This document shows positions 9,848 to 22,962 of a DNA stretch of 64,000 nucleotides, piece by piece. How positions within the stretch are numbered: position 1 is the stretch's first letter; the number at the start of each line of letters is the position of its first letter. The notes under the pieces were generated by a model. The model worked only from the letters and a program-made list of their open reading frames with translations. It did no database searches and had not been told where the DNA came from. The translations under genes were made by a program, and so were the position numbers. Source of the DNA: Hemerocallis citrina. Taxonomy: Eukaryota > Streptophyta > Magnoliopsida > Asparagales > Asphodelaceae. Location of the stretch: NCBI GenBank assembly GCA_017893485.1, contig CM030367.1:139008388-139072387 (forward strand), in the 5' to 3' direction.

Positions 9848-12386
9848 CACTCCTTGTCCTCTCCCCCTCCCTTCTCTTCTTCCTTAAAGTTATTCAGGAC
9901 TCATTGCATATTGTATCTCATCTCATACAATGCATGTATTATAGCATCATCTGTATCTCATCTTAGAGCATCCTTAGTCGTATGCTATATATGGATAATA
10001 TGCATATTTTAGCTTTTTGAGGATTGCAGCCGTTTGGTATATATGCATATTATCCCCTTATCGCTACAGTAGACTGCTATATTTAAGAGAAGATATAGCA
10101 ATATGCATATTATAAAGGACGATGACGAAACATTATGTTTCGTCCCAATTATTTTATAATATTTGTAATCCATCAGAAGAAACATGATGTTTCGTCTGAT
10201 GAAAATAAATGCCTTTTTTAATTTAATAAAACCCCGGAAAAGAAATCTTATCTTGGATCCATGAATTTAGAATATTTAATAAGTTAATTAATTAATTAAT
10301 TATTTAGTTAATTATAATTAGTTGAATAATTAGCTCATTTAATAATGAGTTAGTGGGTTTAATAAGGAGTTAGTGGGATTTAATTATACCGTCCCGAATT
10401 TTCAATATAATATCTCAGAAATACGTGGCACATTTCCCAGCATCTACTTCAATGTAATAGTAAACATAGTCAAAACACAAATAATTTTTTCTACTTTTAT
10501 TGCATCAGTCTTTACAAAACACAGCAAAAAATTAAACACCTTGAATTACAAATTCTTTCTTTTACAACACATTCTTTTACAACTTACATAAGCCACATAA
10601 TCAATCTACCACATGTATCCAAATCCAAGCTATAGGTACCTACCTATAAAATATGAGGATAAAGTTAACCCTAACCCCCAAAACAACAGGATCAGCCATA
10701 ACGGTGTGAGTGACATCAAAAGAAATGTAACATAAATTAAGTCATGAACAACACATAGTAAAAGTAGTAATGAAAGGAATATGAAATAACAATAAATAAA
10801 ATATGAAAATATCAAGTGAAACTAGACTAAGTGTCAAGTGTAGGAAAACAGGAAACAACATGCATAAACCAAGTCAAGAAAACACCAATGCTATATGCTG
10901 ACTCTTTAATGCACACTTGTCGAATTTATGCTCCCCACTCTACATAGATCCGGTGCAAGCCCTTAACGTTCTCCACATAATAGGGTTAAATCGCTCGTTA
11001 TGCAATTAATCCTACTACAATGACTACTATGAGATTTAGATAAGCTGTGAGTATCTAGCCCATGCCCCGATAATTTCAGAGGTCAATCTCTATCCACAAA
11101 TAATTTCGGAGACTTTCACTCACACCTGGGAATGTTCGAGAATACCCTACACCACAAGTTATGGCGCCTCATCACACGAATACCTCATGAGTGTCACCTC
11201 GACCTCGATAATTCCGGAGATCAATCCCACACCGCAGGTAATTTGGGAAACTATTTCACTCACACTTCAATAATTCCGGGGATTATCTCACACCGCAGGC
11301 CATACTGAGCTCCATAACCCATGTTTGCACTCATTTCATCATATCACCATCTAGTGCCTGTCCTTATCTTTTTAAGTTAATTAATTAATTACGAGTCTCC
11401 TAAAGTTGGTGTTCCCTACCGGACTTAACTCAATTAATCAAAAACAAGGTTATAACTGACTAAATCACAAAATCTCAACTGGCGGTGATTAGGGTTCCAC
11501 TCAATCCCTAAAGACTCACAACTCAACCATCAACACCAAAAACTTTCCATAACACTCTCAATTCCATTATCAAAACGTTTATATCAAGAAACTTCTTAAA
11601 TCAACATGTCCAAATTCATTTAATATACTCCTAAAATTCCAGAATTGAAATAAAGTATTAAATCCATTAAATAACTGAGAATCACATTTTGGAGTCATAG
11701 AATTTCATAAAACATCAATTCCTTCGAAAACCACATACATCTCTCTTTACAAAGTCATAAAAATGTAATTTAAATTCTATATAAACAAAATATAACTCCC
11801 TAAAAATATTGTAATCTGTAGTAAAAATATCATCTAAAACAGTAGATCAATAGTCCATAATATCGAATAAATAACCATTTAAAAGAAATGAAGAAAACTT
11901 CACAAAAACAGCCAGTAAAGCAACTGACGGTCGACCGCTCAAATAGTGCACAACAGGGCAGTCGACTGTAAAGGGAAAATTCCCAAATTAAAGAATGTCG
12001 GTCGATCGCTAACTGCTATACAGCCAGTTTAAAGTTTGTGCATATTTCGACTGATACATGATTCCACTTTGTAAAACCACAAATTTGTAAAACCAAATTC
12101 CTGAGATGGTTGAACATAACTTGTATAACATAGTGGAGTTTATAAAACTAATCAAAACTTCATCAAGATCATAAAAGAACAACTTTTCATCAAAATTACT
12201 TCAAAATAGACAATATGATATATAAGCGTGTATATGTGTATTTAAGCATCAGCAAAACTACAAGAAGCATCATATATAGGAGGTATATTATTCTGATCAA
12301 ACTCAGTATTCAAACACTCAGATTTCAATCGAAATTTCATAAAACATCAAAATTTACTTCGGCAGTTCTTCAACAATAAGATATGT

Positions 12387-12388
<2 letters not shown>

Positions 12389-12440
<52 letters not shown>
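12389..12440. repeat. (GT)n microsatellite
   Basis: About 26 uninterrupted GT units within the outer solo LTR. Confidence 0.97.
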
Positions 12441-12443
<3 letters not shown>

Positions 12444-12952
12444 AGTAAAATCAATAGGATCATGGTATAGGAGTGGCGTAAAGCCTGATTCAATCTCAGT
12501 TATCAAAAAACCTCAATTTCAAATTGTAATCTTCAAGAAAATCACAAAAGCCACTTTCGGCCATACCCCATCAGATCCGAAATCAAAACTCAACCCCTTG
12601 TAATTCATTAAACTCATACACAACTATTAACATCAGTTACACATGAACAAAAGCAAATTATAACATGATTTAATCGAGTTACACTCATCCGAACATCAAG
12701 AACTGCCCAAGCATATGGATATACATGGTAAAAGTTTGTCTTTAGTCAATTTGTGTATTATATAACATGCATACTCATTATAATTCATCAAATCAGTAAG
12801 CATATGGAGAAAACAACCTAGTCATGGTTTCTATTAGGTTCTTAACAAATCTCAAGTTATCTATATAGAGTTCTTTCATGAAAAGATTCAATTTTTGTAC
12901 ATCCATACATCAAGAATTCATATTGTCATCATAAAATCCCTAATCATGCTTT

Positions 12953-15900
12953 TGTAACATCTGTATTTTTTTATTATTATTATTTCCTTAATTATTTGAT
13001 TTAAATTATGTTTAAATATATTTCTGGGTATATTTGCCCCTATTAATTGATTTTATTAGTATTAGAAGGATTAAATTGACATTTTGGGGTAAACGAGAAA
13101 AATTTGGAAATATATGAGTTTTGGGATGAGTTTTCTCGGTAGAGACGAATCTGATTTGACCCGAATTTTTTTTGAGGCGTTCATATACTATAGGGGATTG
13201 ATAAAATGCTAAAGGGGTAGAGTTTTTAGGTTGTGGCATTTAGTTGCAAAATTTTGCTGAAATAACCCCTTTTTGGTATTTTCTTAAGTAAATGGGCTTA
13301 AGGCCCATAACCCTAAACCGAATTTTACTAATAACCCTAAACCAAATTTACTATGGGTCATTTTCTTTCCATTTTCTTCTCTTCCCCATCAGATCCGACC
13401 GAAAGCTTCTTTACCCTTCTTAGAACCCAACTAGGGTTTTGAAACCCATCCAAATCTCTACCTCCAAAAATCAAATCTTTTAGGGTTTTGGTAGAGTGTT
13501 GAGTTCTCTTCCACGTGGTGGTGTTCGTTTTTCCCGAGGTTTCCAATTAGGTGGGAAAAGTGGAACTTCGACTGGCTACCGGGCGGACGTGGGACATCGT
13601 TTGCTCGATCCGTCAGGTGAGTATGTTATATTTACAAATATTTTATATTGTGACTGAATTTCGTGGCTTTTTGATGTATTTCATAGAAGTTATGTTAAAA
13701 ACTGATTTTGAAGGAAAATACGGATTTTTAAGGGCCCGAAACGGAGTTTTTGTGATATTTGAGAAAATTAACTATTTTAAGTACACAAAACCTATATTAT
13801 GGGTTAATGTGACGTGTTGAAGTATAAAAATTAAATATATTAAATTGTTTATGCATATTTTTACCCCGTATATGTTTCGTGCATATTTTTGGGGATATAT
13901 GCCAGTATAGTTGATTTGGTATATGTGGAGCCTTGTGTATGGGCTAGCATGCTATGGATGGATTCTATAAGATGTAATTAGATGAAATTAGTGATTGTGG
14001 TCATGTTTTGGAGACCCGCGTATATATAGTGCATGTTTTATGCTTATTTTGGGGCATATAGGCCCTTATAGGTGATTTTAGTTACGTAGAGCATTGTGTA
14101 TAAGCTTGCATGCTATGATTGGTTGTTCTGGAGTTCAATTAGAAGAAATAAGTGATTATGGCCCTATCTCTTGGAAACTCGCAAATGTGATGTATGTTTG
14201 TGATATATATATATATATATAGATGATTATGGCTTGTGATGCAATGATTGATGAAATTAGTAAGTGAGTATATGTTTATAGTCTAATTATGTTCGAAATG
14301 AATTAATGAGCAATAGTATGATATTATAATGTGATGATTTATACATTTTGATACTTTTACGATATGGAATAATGTAACGTAGATCTTTTATTAATGTTAT
14401 AACTTGGCGTATGCCTACATATGATATGATGAGATTATGTATTGGATGACAGGGTGTATGCATAATGTGGTATAATAATATGATGATTAATATCGTGGAC
14501 ACCGGTATGCATTAAATTGGTAAAGATAAAAGTTAAGATGGTACGTGCTAATAAAATGTGTTATTTATTCACGTGATTAAAGTCAAGGTGGTGGCAATTA
14601 TTAAATTCAAAAGTGCAATGCTTGTGTTGATAAAGTAAGATGGAAAGATGAAATGATTAATGCTAATAACAGATGATTTTGTTGACCAGTACCTACAGCA
14701 ATCCTGGGGGTTTGGGCTAGACCTCCTAATACCCAAGGACCGGCTTGGGGTGCGGTGTTTTCCCTCCTGGCTTCGGCTGGGAGGAAGTACCCAGTTTATC
14801 TGGGGTGCAGAGTTTTATCGCCCAAGCTATCGGCTTGAGGCCCGGTTTCCCTCGATGACAGCTATCGCGAGGAAGTACCCAGTTTACCTGGGGTGCGGTG
14901 TTTTTCCCTCCTGGCTATCGGCTGGGAGGAAGTACCTAGTTTACCTAGGGTGCGGTGTTTTTCTCTCGATGACAGCCGTCGCGAGGAAGTACCCAGTTTA
15001 CCTGGGGTGCAGTGTTTTTCCCTCGATGACAGACATCGCGAGGAAGTACCCAGTTTATCTGGGGTGCGGTGTTCCCTCGTTGGCATAGGCTGGGAGGAAG
15101 ACGTAGCCTCGGACGAGTAAGACTCTGTGTGAGCATCGGTCCGCGTATTTTACTGGGCTGTCGGCTTTCAGTATATTGGGATACTGTGGCTCACTGGTCG
15201 ACAAACTAATAAAATAACCAAGTGTAAAGAAAATGTGAAAGCAAAGAAAGTGGAACGTGAATTGTGAATGTGAAAGAAAGTGGTTGTGAATGAAATGATT
15301 ATGAAGAGATACGAGTTATGAGTTGTGTATGAAAAGAAATGATAATTGCAGTATGTGGTTAGTTTTAAATGAAAAAGTAAAAGAGGCATGTGTTTATGTA
15401 AGTAGTATAAAGTAATTGTGTAATAAGAATGATTATTAAAGTAGAATACAGTATGATATGAGTGGTACACCTTGGAATTGTGTCAAGGAACTACCTGCCC
15501 GCTATTTCTGTGGAAATGGTGGGAACTACCTGCCTTGGCATAATTCGCAGGGTGAGTTGGCATGATAGTGGAATGATTAATGGAAATGAAGAATTAAGTA
15601 AAGTGGAGATGAATAGTAATTGAAGTGAATTAATAACCAAGCTATCAGCTTGAGATGTGATGTGATATTACCCAGACTATGTGTTTGGGGTGCGGTGATT
15701 ATTACCCAAGCTATCGGCTTTGGGGTGTGATATATTATTGCCCAAACTATGTTTGGGATATGGAGTATAAATTGATGAGAATGAAAGTGAAATTAATGGT
15801 AATTGAGATATTAGTGAAAATGAAAGTAAGTTTAATTCTCAATAAGATTGAGTAGTAACTAAGTGATATAATGAGATGAGAATGAGCTATAAAATATGCT

Positions 15901-17203
15901 TATGATGCACTGAGAATAAGCATTCTAATTAGTGATGTGTTAATGATGTGATGAAATGCAAGTACCACAAAAAGTGAAATGAAATGTAATGTTTGTGTTA
16001 TACGACATAAATGAGTGCGATATTCTGGGAATGAATGCATATGTTTATGATGCTATAAAAACAGATAAACGTGAAGTTATGCAATAAAATAAATACCCGT
16101 ATTATGAGATTTGTTGTGAAAATGGTTATTGAAGAAAGTAGGTTGTGTCATGAGTTTGTATTCATATACATGGTTATTAAAGAAAAAGGTAATAACATCA
16201 TGTAGTTATATTCATATAATTAGTGAAAGGTTGATATGACGATAATTGTGGAAGGATGAATATTTGTGTTAGGGAAGTCAAATTGTAAAGCAATGGATTG
16301 TATGTGAATCCGTATTATGCGAATGTAGAATAAGAGTATATATATACGAGGTTGATGTGAAGCATATAGTGAAATGTGTGAAGGTATGGTTAATTAAATA
16401 GTTGAATGCAGGTTGGCAAAGTATTTGATATAACATCGTATTGGTGATGTTGTATTAAGAATTCAGGTTGCATTATCTTAACTTGATGTTTGTAAGTTTA
16501 AATTATTTTCTTTATACCATTTTAATTTAGTTATTAGATTAATAACTATACTCACACCAGAAATGGCTGACTCCTTAGTGTTTGGGGGGTTAGGGAGTCC
16601 CTGGACTGCCCTAGATCCCCTACTGTTACAGGTCCTCAGCAGCGCAGAGGTGAGGTGTAGGTTTGTAGAGTGGAGATTTATTTTTAAAAGTCTTGTATAA
16701 ATTAGTTAGGTGAATAGTGAAATTCGTGAGTTAAATTGTATTTTGAATGTAAAAGTACTTGGATATCGATGATGAGTATAGTGTGGGGTAGTATGGTATG
16801 TTCTTGACCCGTACCCATCTTGTTGTGGCGTACCGGGCCCTGTGGTAGGTTTTACAAAGGTTTTTCTAAAATTTTTACTACGTTTTCAAAGAAAATTATG
16901 GTTTTTAATTGGTAACTGCTATTCTGTTATGAGTTTGGCCCCCAGAGCATGATATTATATTGCCTGTGTGATTCTGCTCTTGGTCTGGGGAGCCCGTGAT
17001 ATTATTGCCTGTGATGTGAGCTATGGAATTTAGAGCAGAATTCCGTAAGCTAATTGTGTTTCGGGGCAAAAATTATAGGGGAAACTCTGTCCAAATTTTT
17101 ATTGAAATATAACTATTTTAGTTTATGTTTAAATTGATATAGAAATTGATAGAATTGAATTTAGAGGTTTAGTTTTCAAAAAAAAAAAATTTGGGGTGTT
17201 GCA
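12953..17203 (+). mobile_element. Solo LTR (inner), 4251 bp
   Basis: Starts TGTAACATCTG and ends TTGGGGTGTTGCA, flanked by perfect TSD GCTTT (12948-12952, 17204-17208). The length suits the long LTRs of Tekay-type plant Gypsy elements. That family call is an inference from ends and length. It contains tandem repeats but no primer site, purine tract or coding frame. It lies entirely inside the outer solo LTR, so it is the younger of the two. Confidence 0.85.
14741..15090 (+). repeat. Five to six tandem repeats of about 62 bp in the solo LTR
   Basis: Copies of a unit containing GAGGAAGTACCCAGTTTACC and GGGGTGCGGTGTT alternate between two spacer variants (CTCCTGGC and CTCGATGAC). Looser copies (ACCCAAGCTATCGGCTT) recur at 15640-15765. 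A 142-codon frame crosses the array but only because the repeats happen to lack stops. Confidence 0.85.
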
Positions 17204-17248
17204 GCTTTCTACTACACAAATCATCACATACCACATGCATAAAAAGAA

Positions 17249-17649
17249 GGCTAAATATAAAAAAAGTACACAAAGTTTTGGGCCAATTTAAAAAAAGTAC
17301 ACTAAGATTTTTTGTTTTAAAATAGGGCACAATGTTTAAAAAAAACTTCACTGTGTTAGTTAGGGTTAAGGTTAGGGTTAGGGTTAGGGTTAGTTTGGGG
17401 GGGTTTATTTAAACATCTGATTAGTTAAGTGATGTTTTTTTTAAACACAAATAAAAGATGAATGTGGTTTTTTTAAACACAAATGAAAGATGAAAGTGGT
17501 TTTTTTAAACCCTACCCTAACCCAACCCTAACCCTAACTAACCTAGTTGAGTTTTTTAAAACATTGAGTCCTTTTTTTAAACAAAAAAAATCTTAGTGTA
17601 CTTTTTTTAAACTGACCCAAAACTTTGTGTACTTTTTTTATATTTAGCC
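17249..17649. mobile_element. MULE-type MITE with long inverted repeats and telomere-like tracts
   Basis: Ends GGCTAAATATAAAAAAAGTA and its inverse at 17649, with a perfect 9-bp TSD TAAAAAGAA (17240-17248, 17650-17658). The arms are about 190 bp, so it is nearly a fold-back element. Each arm carries short TTAGGG-type arrays in inverted orientation (17370-17392 and 17519-17543). There is no coding frame. Confidence 0.85.
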
Positions 17650-19092
17650 TAAAAAGAAATCAAACATGTGTCACTCACTTTTTTGAAGAATCAACCGAAG
17701 ATAATAAAGAAAATAAGAAAATCCTTCCTTTCGCAATGAAACCAAGATCCTCGCTTCGAAACTCCAAGAAAATAATAATAAAGAAAATCCTTTGTGTAGT
17801 GCAGCAAAGAGACAACTGCACTCTCTTTTAAATAGGTCGGAAATAGGGTTTCTAGGGTTTTTGAATAGATTTTTAAAATATCTCTTTTGAATATGTCCTT
17901 ACATATATAAATTCTTATACTTGGAAATTAGATAAACCAATTCAATTTAAATTTTTTTTAAAAAAAATGCTCCATATCTGGCCGGCACTGATCATAAAAC
18001 TCAGAAAACGAAATTTGTATTTTTTGCCCCCTAAGTGGCAATTTTGCAAAAAAAACTCTTTTTTAACAAAACTTGCAAAATAAACCAAATTCATTGAAAT
18101 AAAAGGTAAAATCTTTACCTCTGAGTTGACTAGCCATCATGTTTAGCTCAAAAATCCGAAAATCTGGAGTTTTTTACTCCAAGTGGTTATTTTGCACAAA
18201 AGCCCATTTTTGTATTATTTACAAATAGGTCAAATAATTATCAGAAAATCCAGAAAATTCACAAATAATACTTACTAATAAATAATAGATTTCCCCCAAA
18301 ATAATTTTTGATTTTGAACTTTCCCAAGAAAATATTTGAACGTGTTTTGCACGTGTAAAAAGGTAAATTTCAGAAAAACTTTGTTAAATAATCAAAAAAT
18401 CATTTTGATTCATTTATAAATTTCAAAATTATTATTTAAAAGTCTAGGGTGTTACATTAATTATGAGAAGTGAGTGAAGATTAGCAAAATATCCCAGACA
18501 AAACATCATGTTTCGTCTGAGATTTTTGTTTTTTAGCAAAAAATTCCGGATGAGGGCAAAATTTCTTTTCCCTTCTCTCCGAAGAAACATCATGATTCGC
18601 GTACGCAAAGAAAGTAGTAAAATAAACAAGATCAGAAAAAAAATTATAAAAAATTCTTAAAAATTTCGGACTGATGTTTCGTCCGTTCATTTTTTTTCTT
18701 TACTATGTTTTTTATTAGTTTTTTATAATTGCAGCGAAATCCTAAGTTACTATTTTTATTTATCCATATATATATTTTAGCTTTGATCGATTGTGGATGC
18801 ATTTACATTAAACCTTCTGATGACAAGATTGAGAAAAAGAGCAAATGATGAAATTTACACATCATATACTACTCTTTCTTTCTTCCTTCATATCTTCGTG
18901 TCACCTGCTCAGTATTATATGTTTAGTTGGTGAGGTCCAGAATCCAGATATCCAATGGTACTTACCTCAAAGGCTCAAACCCCGAAAACATTTATTTAAG
19001 TTAAAATTTCTAACTTCTTGCCTTGGTTAAGCATTGGAACAAATGTTGTATTTCCCAAGATAGCAATGAAGATGGCCTATAGGTATGGTTCA

Positions 19093-20380
19093 GAATTTTT
19101 CCCAAAATGGTCTACATTTTGAAAGTTTTTCCCAAACTGACCTACTCACTGTTTCAAAAAACGAGTTTGGTAAAAATCTCATCGCTTTTTGAGACAGCGA
19201 GTGTGAGATTTGAGTTTTTTTTTATTTCTCCCTGACCATGACTCGTTGTCTCAAAAAGCGAATGAGTTTTTACCAAACTCATTTTTTGAGACAGTGAGTG
19301 TCGTTTGGGAGTTTTTAATACCCAAACTCGCTGTTTCGACCTCACTCTCTCTTTCAACTCTCTATCTTCTTCTTCCTCTTCTAACCCCGAAACCCTAATC
19401 CATTTTGGCGATCTCCCCTCTTCGATTAACCCAAAAATCCTCACCTACGATCTTCCACATCTCTCACCTACGATCTCTCCTCACACTCAACTCGCTCTAT
19501 TAACGCTCTGAAAACCCTAAATCCCAATATCCGAGAAAATCGTCGAATCGGGAATTTGAGAAAAAATAGTGCGGTCAAAGGAGCTACTTCGATCTCGTAT
19601 TGACTATCTACCTCTTCAATAACCCATCTTTAGTTGGTCTCTGAAAATTTCTCAACTCCACAGTCGTTTTCTCAGAAAGCGATGTGGTTTTGCATACACT
19701 TGCTTTTTCAAAAAGCGACTGTAGGCAAAATCCAATCGCTTTCTGAAAAAGCGACTACTGAGTTGAAAATTTTCCAAATCTGCTTTCTGAGAAAGCGAGT
19801 TTAAGGAAAATTTTTTTCAATTCAAGCTGCATATGCAAATTCATTCACAATCTCTAAACTTCATATCTACTCCAACATCTATGAATCCAAATTCATTCAC
19901 AATCTCTAAATTTCCAATGATTTTAAAACAAATGGGAAATATCATAGTTCAAAATTAAACGCTTACAAATTAGTAGACAGTCCACATTACATATTACAAC
20001 AATTACAAACTACTACAAAGTTGACAAAACAAATACAAACATATTGAAATTTGACATGGTTTAAATGTTTCGATATCCTCTATTAGAATGGAGATAAGAA
20101 GAGGGAAAAAACGAGTCTGGGATATTAAAAACCCTCAAACGACATTCGTTGTCTCAAAAAGTGAGTTTGGGAAAAACTCCCTCGCTTTTTGAGATAGCAA
20201 GTCTTGATCAGGGAGAAATAAAAAAAACCAAAACCTCACACTTGTTGTCTCAAAAAATGATGAAATTTTTACCAAACTCGTTTTTTGAAACAACGAGTAG
20301 ATTAGTTTGGAATTTTTTTTTAAAAAGTAGGTCAATTTGAGAAAAACTTTTACAAAGTAGGTCGGTTTGGGAAAAAATTC
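19093..20380. mobile_element. Non-autonomous MULE, 1288 bp
   Basis: Ends GAATTTTTCCCAAAATGG and its diverged inverse, with perfect 9-bp TSD TATGGTTCA (19084-19092, 20381-20389). Multiple near-palindromes of the type CGCTTTTTGAGACAGCG sit near both ends (19150-19330, 20140-20300). A CGCTTTCTGAAAAAGCG variant lies in the centre (19660-19800), the same word as in the full-length MULE at 42712. There is no transposase. A CT-rich leader-like stretch (19330-19510) resembles the one in the full-length MULE at 42970-43160, so this is probably a deletion derivative of that family. Confidence 0.85.
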
Positions 20381-20389
20381 TATGGTTCA

Positions 20390-20735
20390 TAGCCAAAGAA
20401 ACCTACATGTGTGGCAAATTAACCAAAGCAAAGGTGGAAGGATGTCGGCCACCAAAATTTGCCATCTTCATATTCAGGCTAGATATAATGATCTATCATT
20501 ATTATAAAAAAAAGTATACATATATATTATGATCTCTCATCATCACAATTTTATTCAATCATCCTTGGTGAAGATCCTCATGTCTCCGACAATAATCAAA
20601 TCATGCACTTTGATTGACATCCACCCCCGGCCCTCTATCAAACTCTCTTTCGAGTTTCTTCATTAAACTGTTTATACAGGTTTCTCTACTGAGATATATA
20701 TGCACCACATGTACTCCATAAAAATGTGTCGTGTT
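20390..20735. other. Unassigned AT-rich spacer
   Basis: Between the MULE TSD and the Copia TSD. I see no gene, repeat or element border in it. Confidence 0.6.
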
Positions 20736-20740
20736 CTTAT

Positions 20741-21430
20741 GGTAAGGTTTATGTCTTGTATATTAAGTACGATACAAAGACGATAAATCAAAGGAAGCAA
20801 CGCATCAATTAGATGGAAGATGAGAAGCAATAGCAGCAATAGAAGAAGGTGGAGTCGACTGTACAGTCGACCGTCATTCGCTCCATCGGGTTTGGCTGAA
20901 GTCAAATGCGGTCGACTGTACTTTGGGCAGTCAACCTCACGCGGCTGTTGTTTGTGTTCGAGTGCGGGTGTAGGGAATTCGTTTGAAGCCCGACTTCTTC
21001 TCCAAGTTAGATCATACAGCTCTTATCGTAGGGTTATCTCGTCTGAAATATATAATGGCTATTGTAGCAAGATATCAAACTAGGGTTTCTCTAGATATTT
21101 ATATATTATTGTAATTGGCCACCATTGAGAGGTAAAAGAGAAAGTATTTTATTGAAGAGAATTTGATAGGTTCTCCAATTGTAAACAACTAATATTTTCT
21201 GGTGAGGCTAGAGAGAGTCGTAGTGAGAATTATAATATTCTTGTATCTTCTCTTCCGGATTAAGGTGAAAGTCCCAAATGGGATAATTTTGTATGCTTTA
21301 GTGTGTTTGGTGTGATCTTCTATTTACTTGGTGGTTTGTGTTGATTGTGTTGCTTAACTCAATAAGATCCTAGTAGAAGAGGGAATCAAATTCCCTAGCA
21401 ATTGGTATCAAAGCGCTAATTGTTCTAACA
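20741..21430 (+). repeat. Copia 5' LTR, about 690 bp
   Basis: Starts GGTAAGG (TG lost by mutation) and ends TTCTAACA. GTCGAC-type motifs recur at 20850-20935. Confidence 0.8.
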
Positions 21431-21444
21431 ATTGGTATCAGAGC
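21431..21444 (+). other. Copia primer-binding site (initiator Met tRNA)
   Basis: ATTGGTATCAGAGC. A near copy, ATTGGTATCAAAGC, lies 30 bp upstream at 21401-21414 inside the LTR end. Confidence 0.9.
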
Positions 21445-21481
21445 ATCAGGTTCGTGGATTTATTCGAGATCCTTGGAGAAT

Positions 21482-22169
21482 ATGACGGATCAGATCACGA
21501 AAATTAAGCTGTTCGAAAGGTAAGATCAACTTTGATCTCTTGAAGGTGACATTCATGAAGCATCGGTTCAACAGAGCTTGGATCTAGCCCTCGAAGGAGA
21601 TAAAGGAAGACCAATCGTCACAAAGTAGGAGAATGGAAAGGAGATTTATTCAGAAGCTTTAGTTTTAATCTGGATGTTATTGACGAGCAAAGTCAGGTAT
21701 AGGAGAAGTGTGGCGGGTCTTTGGGCAAAACCCAGAATTGACTACTCGAAAATGTCGTTACAAGGTCAGATGTACCAGAAAAGAAAGTTGTTGGGTTACT
21801 CAATGAAGAAAAGTAACGGTCTTCTAGGTCACACAGTGAAGTTCAATACAGAGTTATTTGAATCAATTAGCGACTAATGCAGACGATCTAAAAACTTCAA
21901 ACTTGATATATTTACCACCAAATTCATCCAACTTGATAACCATGCTAGACGGAAAATCTATCAAGGATAAGTTTTCGGTAGCAGGTTTGATCGAGGACTT
22001 GGAGGAGGATGCATCTAAGAATGAGAGCCAGAAATCAACGTCTACATCTGTGAGTGGCTTGGAGGTGGAAGTATTTGGAATAGAAGGAAAAGTGCACAGA
22101 GGGGTAAGGTTCGTTGCCACCACTACAGAGGGATTGGGCATTACAGGAGAGATTGTTACAAGCGATTGA
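21482..22169 (+). pseudogene. gag: Copia gag remnant
   Basis: Opens with ATGACGGATCAGATCACG (MTDQITKIKLF), which resembles Copia gag starts, then breaks within 13 codons. A 103-codon piece at 21858-22169 (LIYLPPNSSNLITMLDGK) fits the later gag region with many changes. No zinc knuckle is left. The short matches make this assignment moderate. Confidence 0.6.
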
Positions 22170-22305
22170 GTCAGAGAGGCACCAAATTCAGTGCAGCTGA
22201 ATCAGGTGATAGCTTAAACAATACTTTTGTTTTAAGTTCTTTAGATGTGGATCCGGTTGTTCTTTTGATTTGATTAGTTTTTCTTAAATTTACTTCGAGA
22301 GGGAG

Positions 22306-22662
22306 ATGGTTTTTACTTACAAGTTTGCATCATGTCATTGTGTGAGAACAAAGATTGGTAAGATTTGTGAAGTAATGAGTAAGAGAACAATTGAGTCGAA
22401 GATGACAGACGGAAAGAGACACATTCTAGAGGATGTCATGTATATTCCTTTGTTGAAACGAAGTCTGATATCTCGGAGAACTCTTGAAGCACGGGACTAC
22501 AGGTACACAGATGCAGGTGGCGTTCTATCAGTTTCGAAAAGTCATTGTAAGGTGATGAAGGGTGAGAGGGATATTGGGCAGATTCAACACAACCTCTACC
22601 AATTTCGGGGGAACATAAAATATGAAACCTTAGCCAAGTGGTTTGAAGCTCATTGTTCTTAA
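22306..22662 (+). pseudogene. pol: Copia pol remnant (pre-integrase region)
   Basis: A 118-codon frame with the Copia order of phrases between protease and integrase: MTDGKRHILEDVMYIPLLKR, then SLISRRTLEARDYRYTDAGG, then VSKSHCKVMKGERD and NLYQF. This matches the GAG-pre-integrase segment of plant Copia polyproteins. The protease before it and all of integrase, RT and RNase H after it are missing. The 3' LTR begins only 300 bp later. Confidence 0.8.
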
Positions 22663-22962
22663 AACACTATCCAGTTTGTTGTCACTAGAATCATCCGAGC
22701 GAGATTATGACGTTTGACTATCGTCGAGAGGTGGAGAGTGCCTCAAGGTAGGTGGAGTTCGGGTGAAGGGCGGCACCTCCGTATCAACACCTCCTAAGGT
22801 GTGCCTTTCAGGGCATACCAATTGGACAAAAACAGTTGGGGGGTAGATTCAACTAGTAGAAGAAACCACAGAACCATGTTATTTGCAAGAGGATAATAAA
22901 AGAGTCTAGAAGATTTAAATCACACAAGTGTGGATTCATAGTATGTAATCAAATGTGAAGAT

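Larger units (their letters stand above)
10385..18456 (-). mobile_element. Solo LTR (outer), interrupted
   Basis: Starts TATACCGTCCCG (original TG mutated to TA) and ends CTAGGGTGTTACA, flanked by TSD TTAAT (10380-10384, 18457-18461). Removing the inner solo LTR and its TSD leaves about 3.8 kb. Orientation is minus, because the right end read backwards gives TGTAACACCCTAGAC, the usual start of plant Gypsy LTRs of this kind. No primer site, coding region or second LTR copy is seen. Short diverged repeats around AATTTCGGAG occur at 11040-11300. It also contains a MULE MITE at 17249-17649. Confidence 0.78.
9966..18802. mobile_element. PIF/Harbinger-like MITE, split by nested solo LTRs
   Basis: Left end GAGCATCCTTAGTCG at 9966, right end GATTGTGGATGCAT at 18802, flanked by TSD TTA (9963-9965, 18803-18805). 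Its own sequence is 9966-10384 plus 18462-18802, about 760 bp. It carries a palindrome series of the type GAAACATCATGTTTC at 10124-10144, 10171-10201, 18495-18519, 18580-18601 and 18667-18685. The ends match the MITE at 2976 but are more decayed. The two halves share the palindrome type, which supports joining them. Confidence 0.75.

Noticed and set aside
14660..15088. 142-codon ORF with repeated RKYPVYLGCG
   Set aside because: It is only the 62-bp tandem repeat of a solo LTR read in one frame. Other frames of the same array are also open.
17370..17545. Telomere or old chromosome-fusion site
   Set aside because: The tracts are only a few units long, in inverted orientation within a MITE that has its own 9-bp TSD, and the unit is not the usual plant TTTAGGG.
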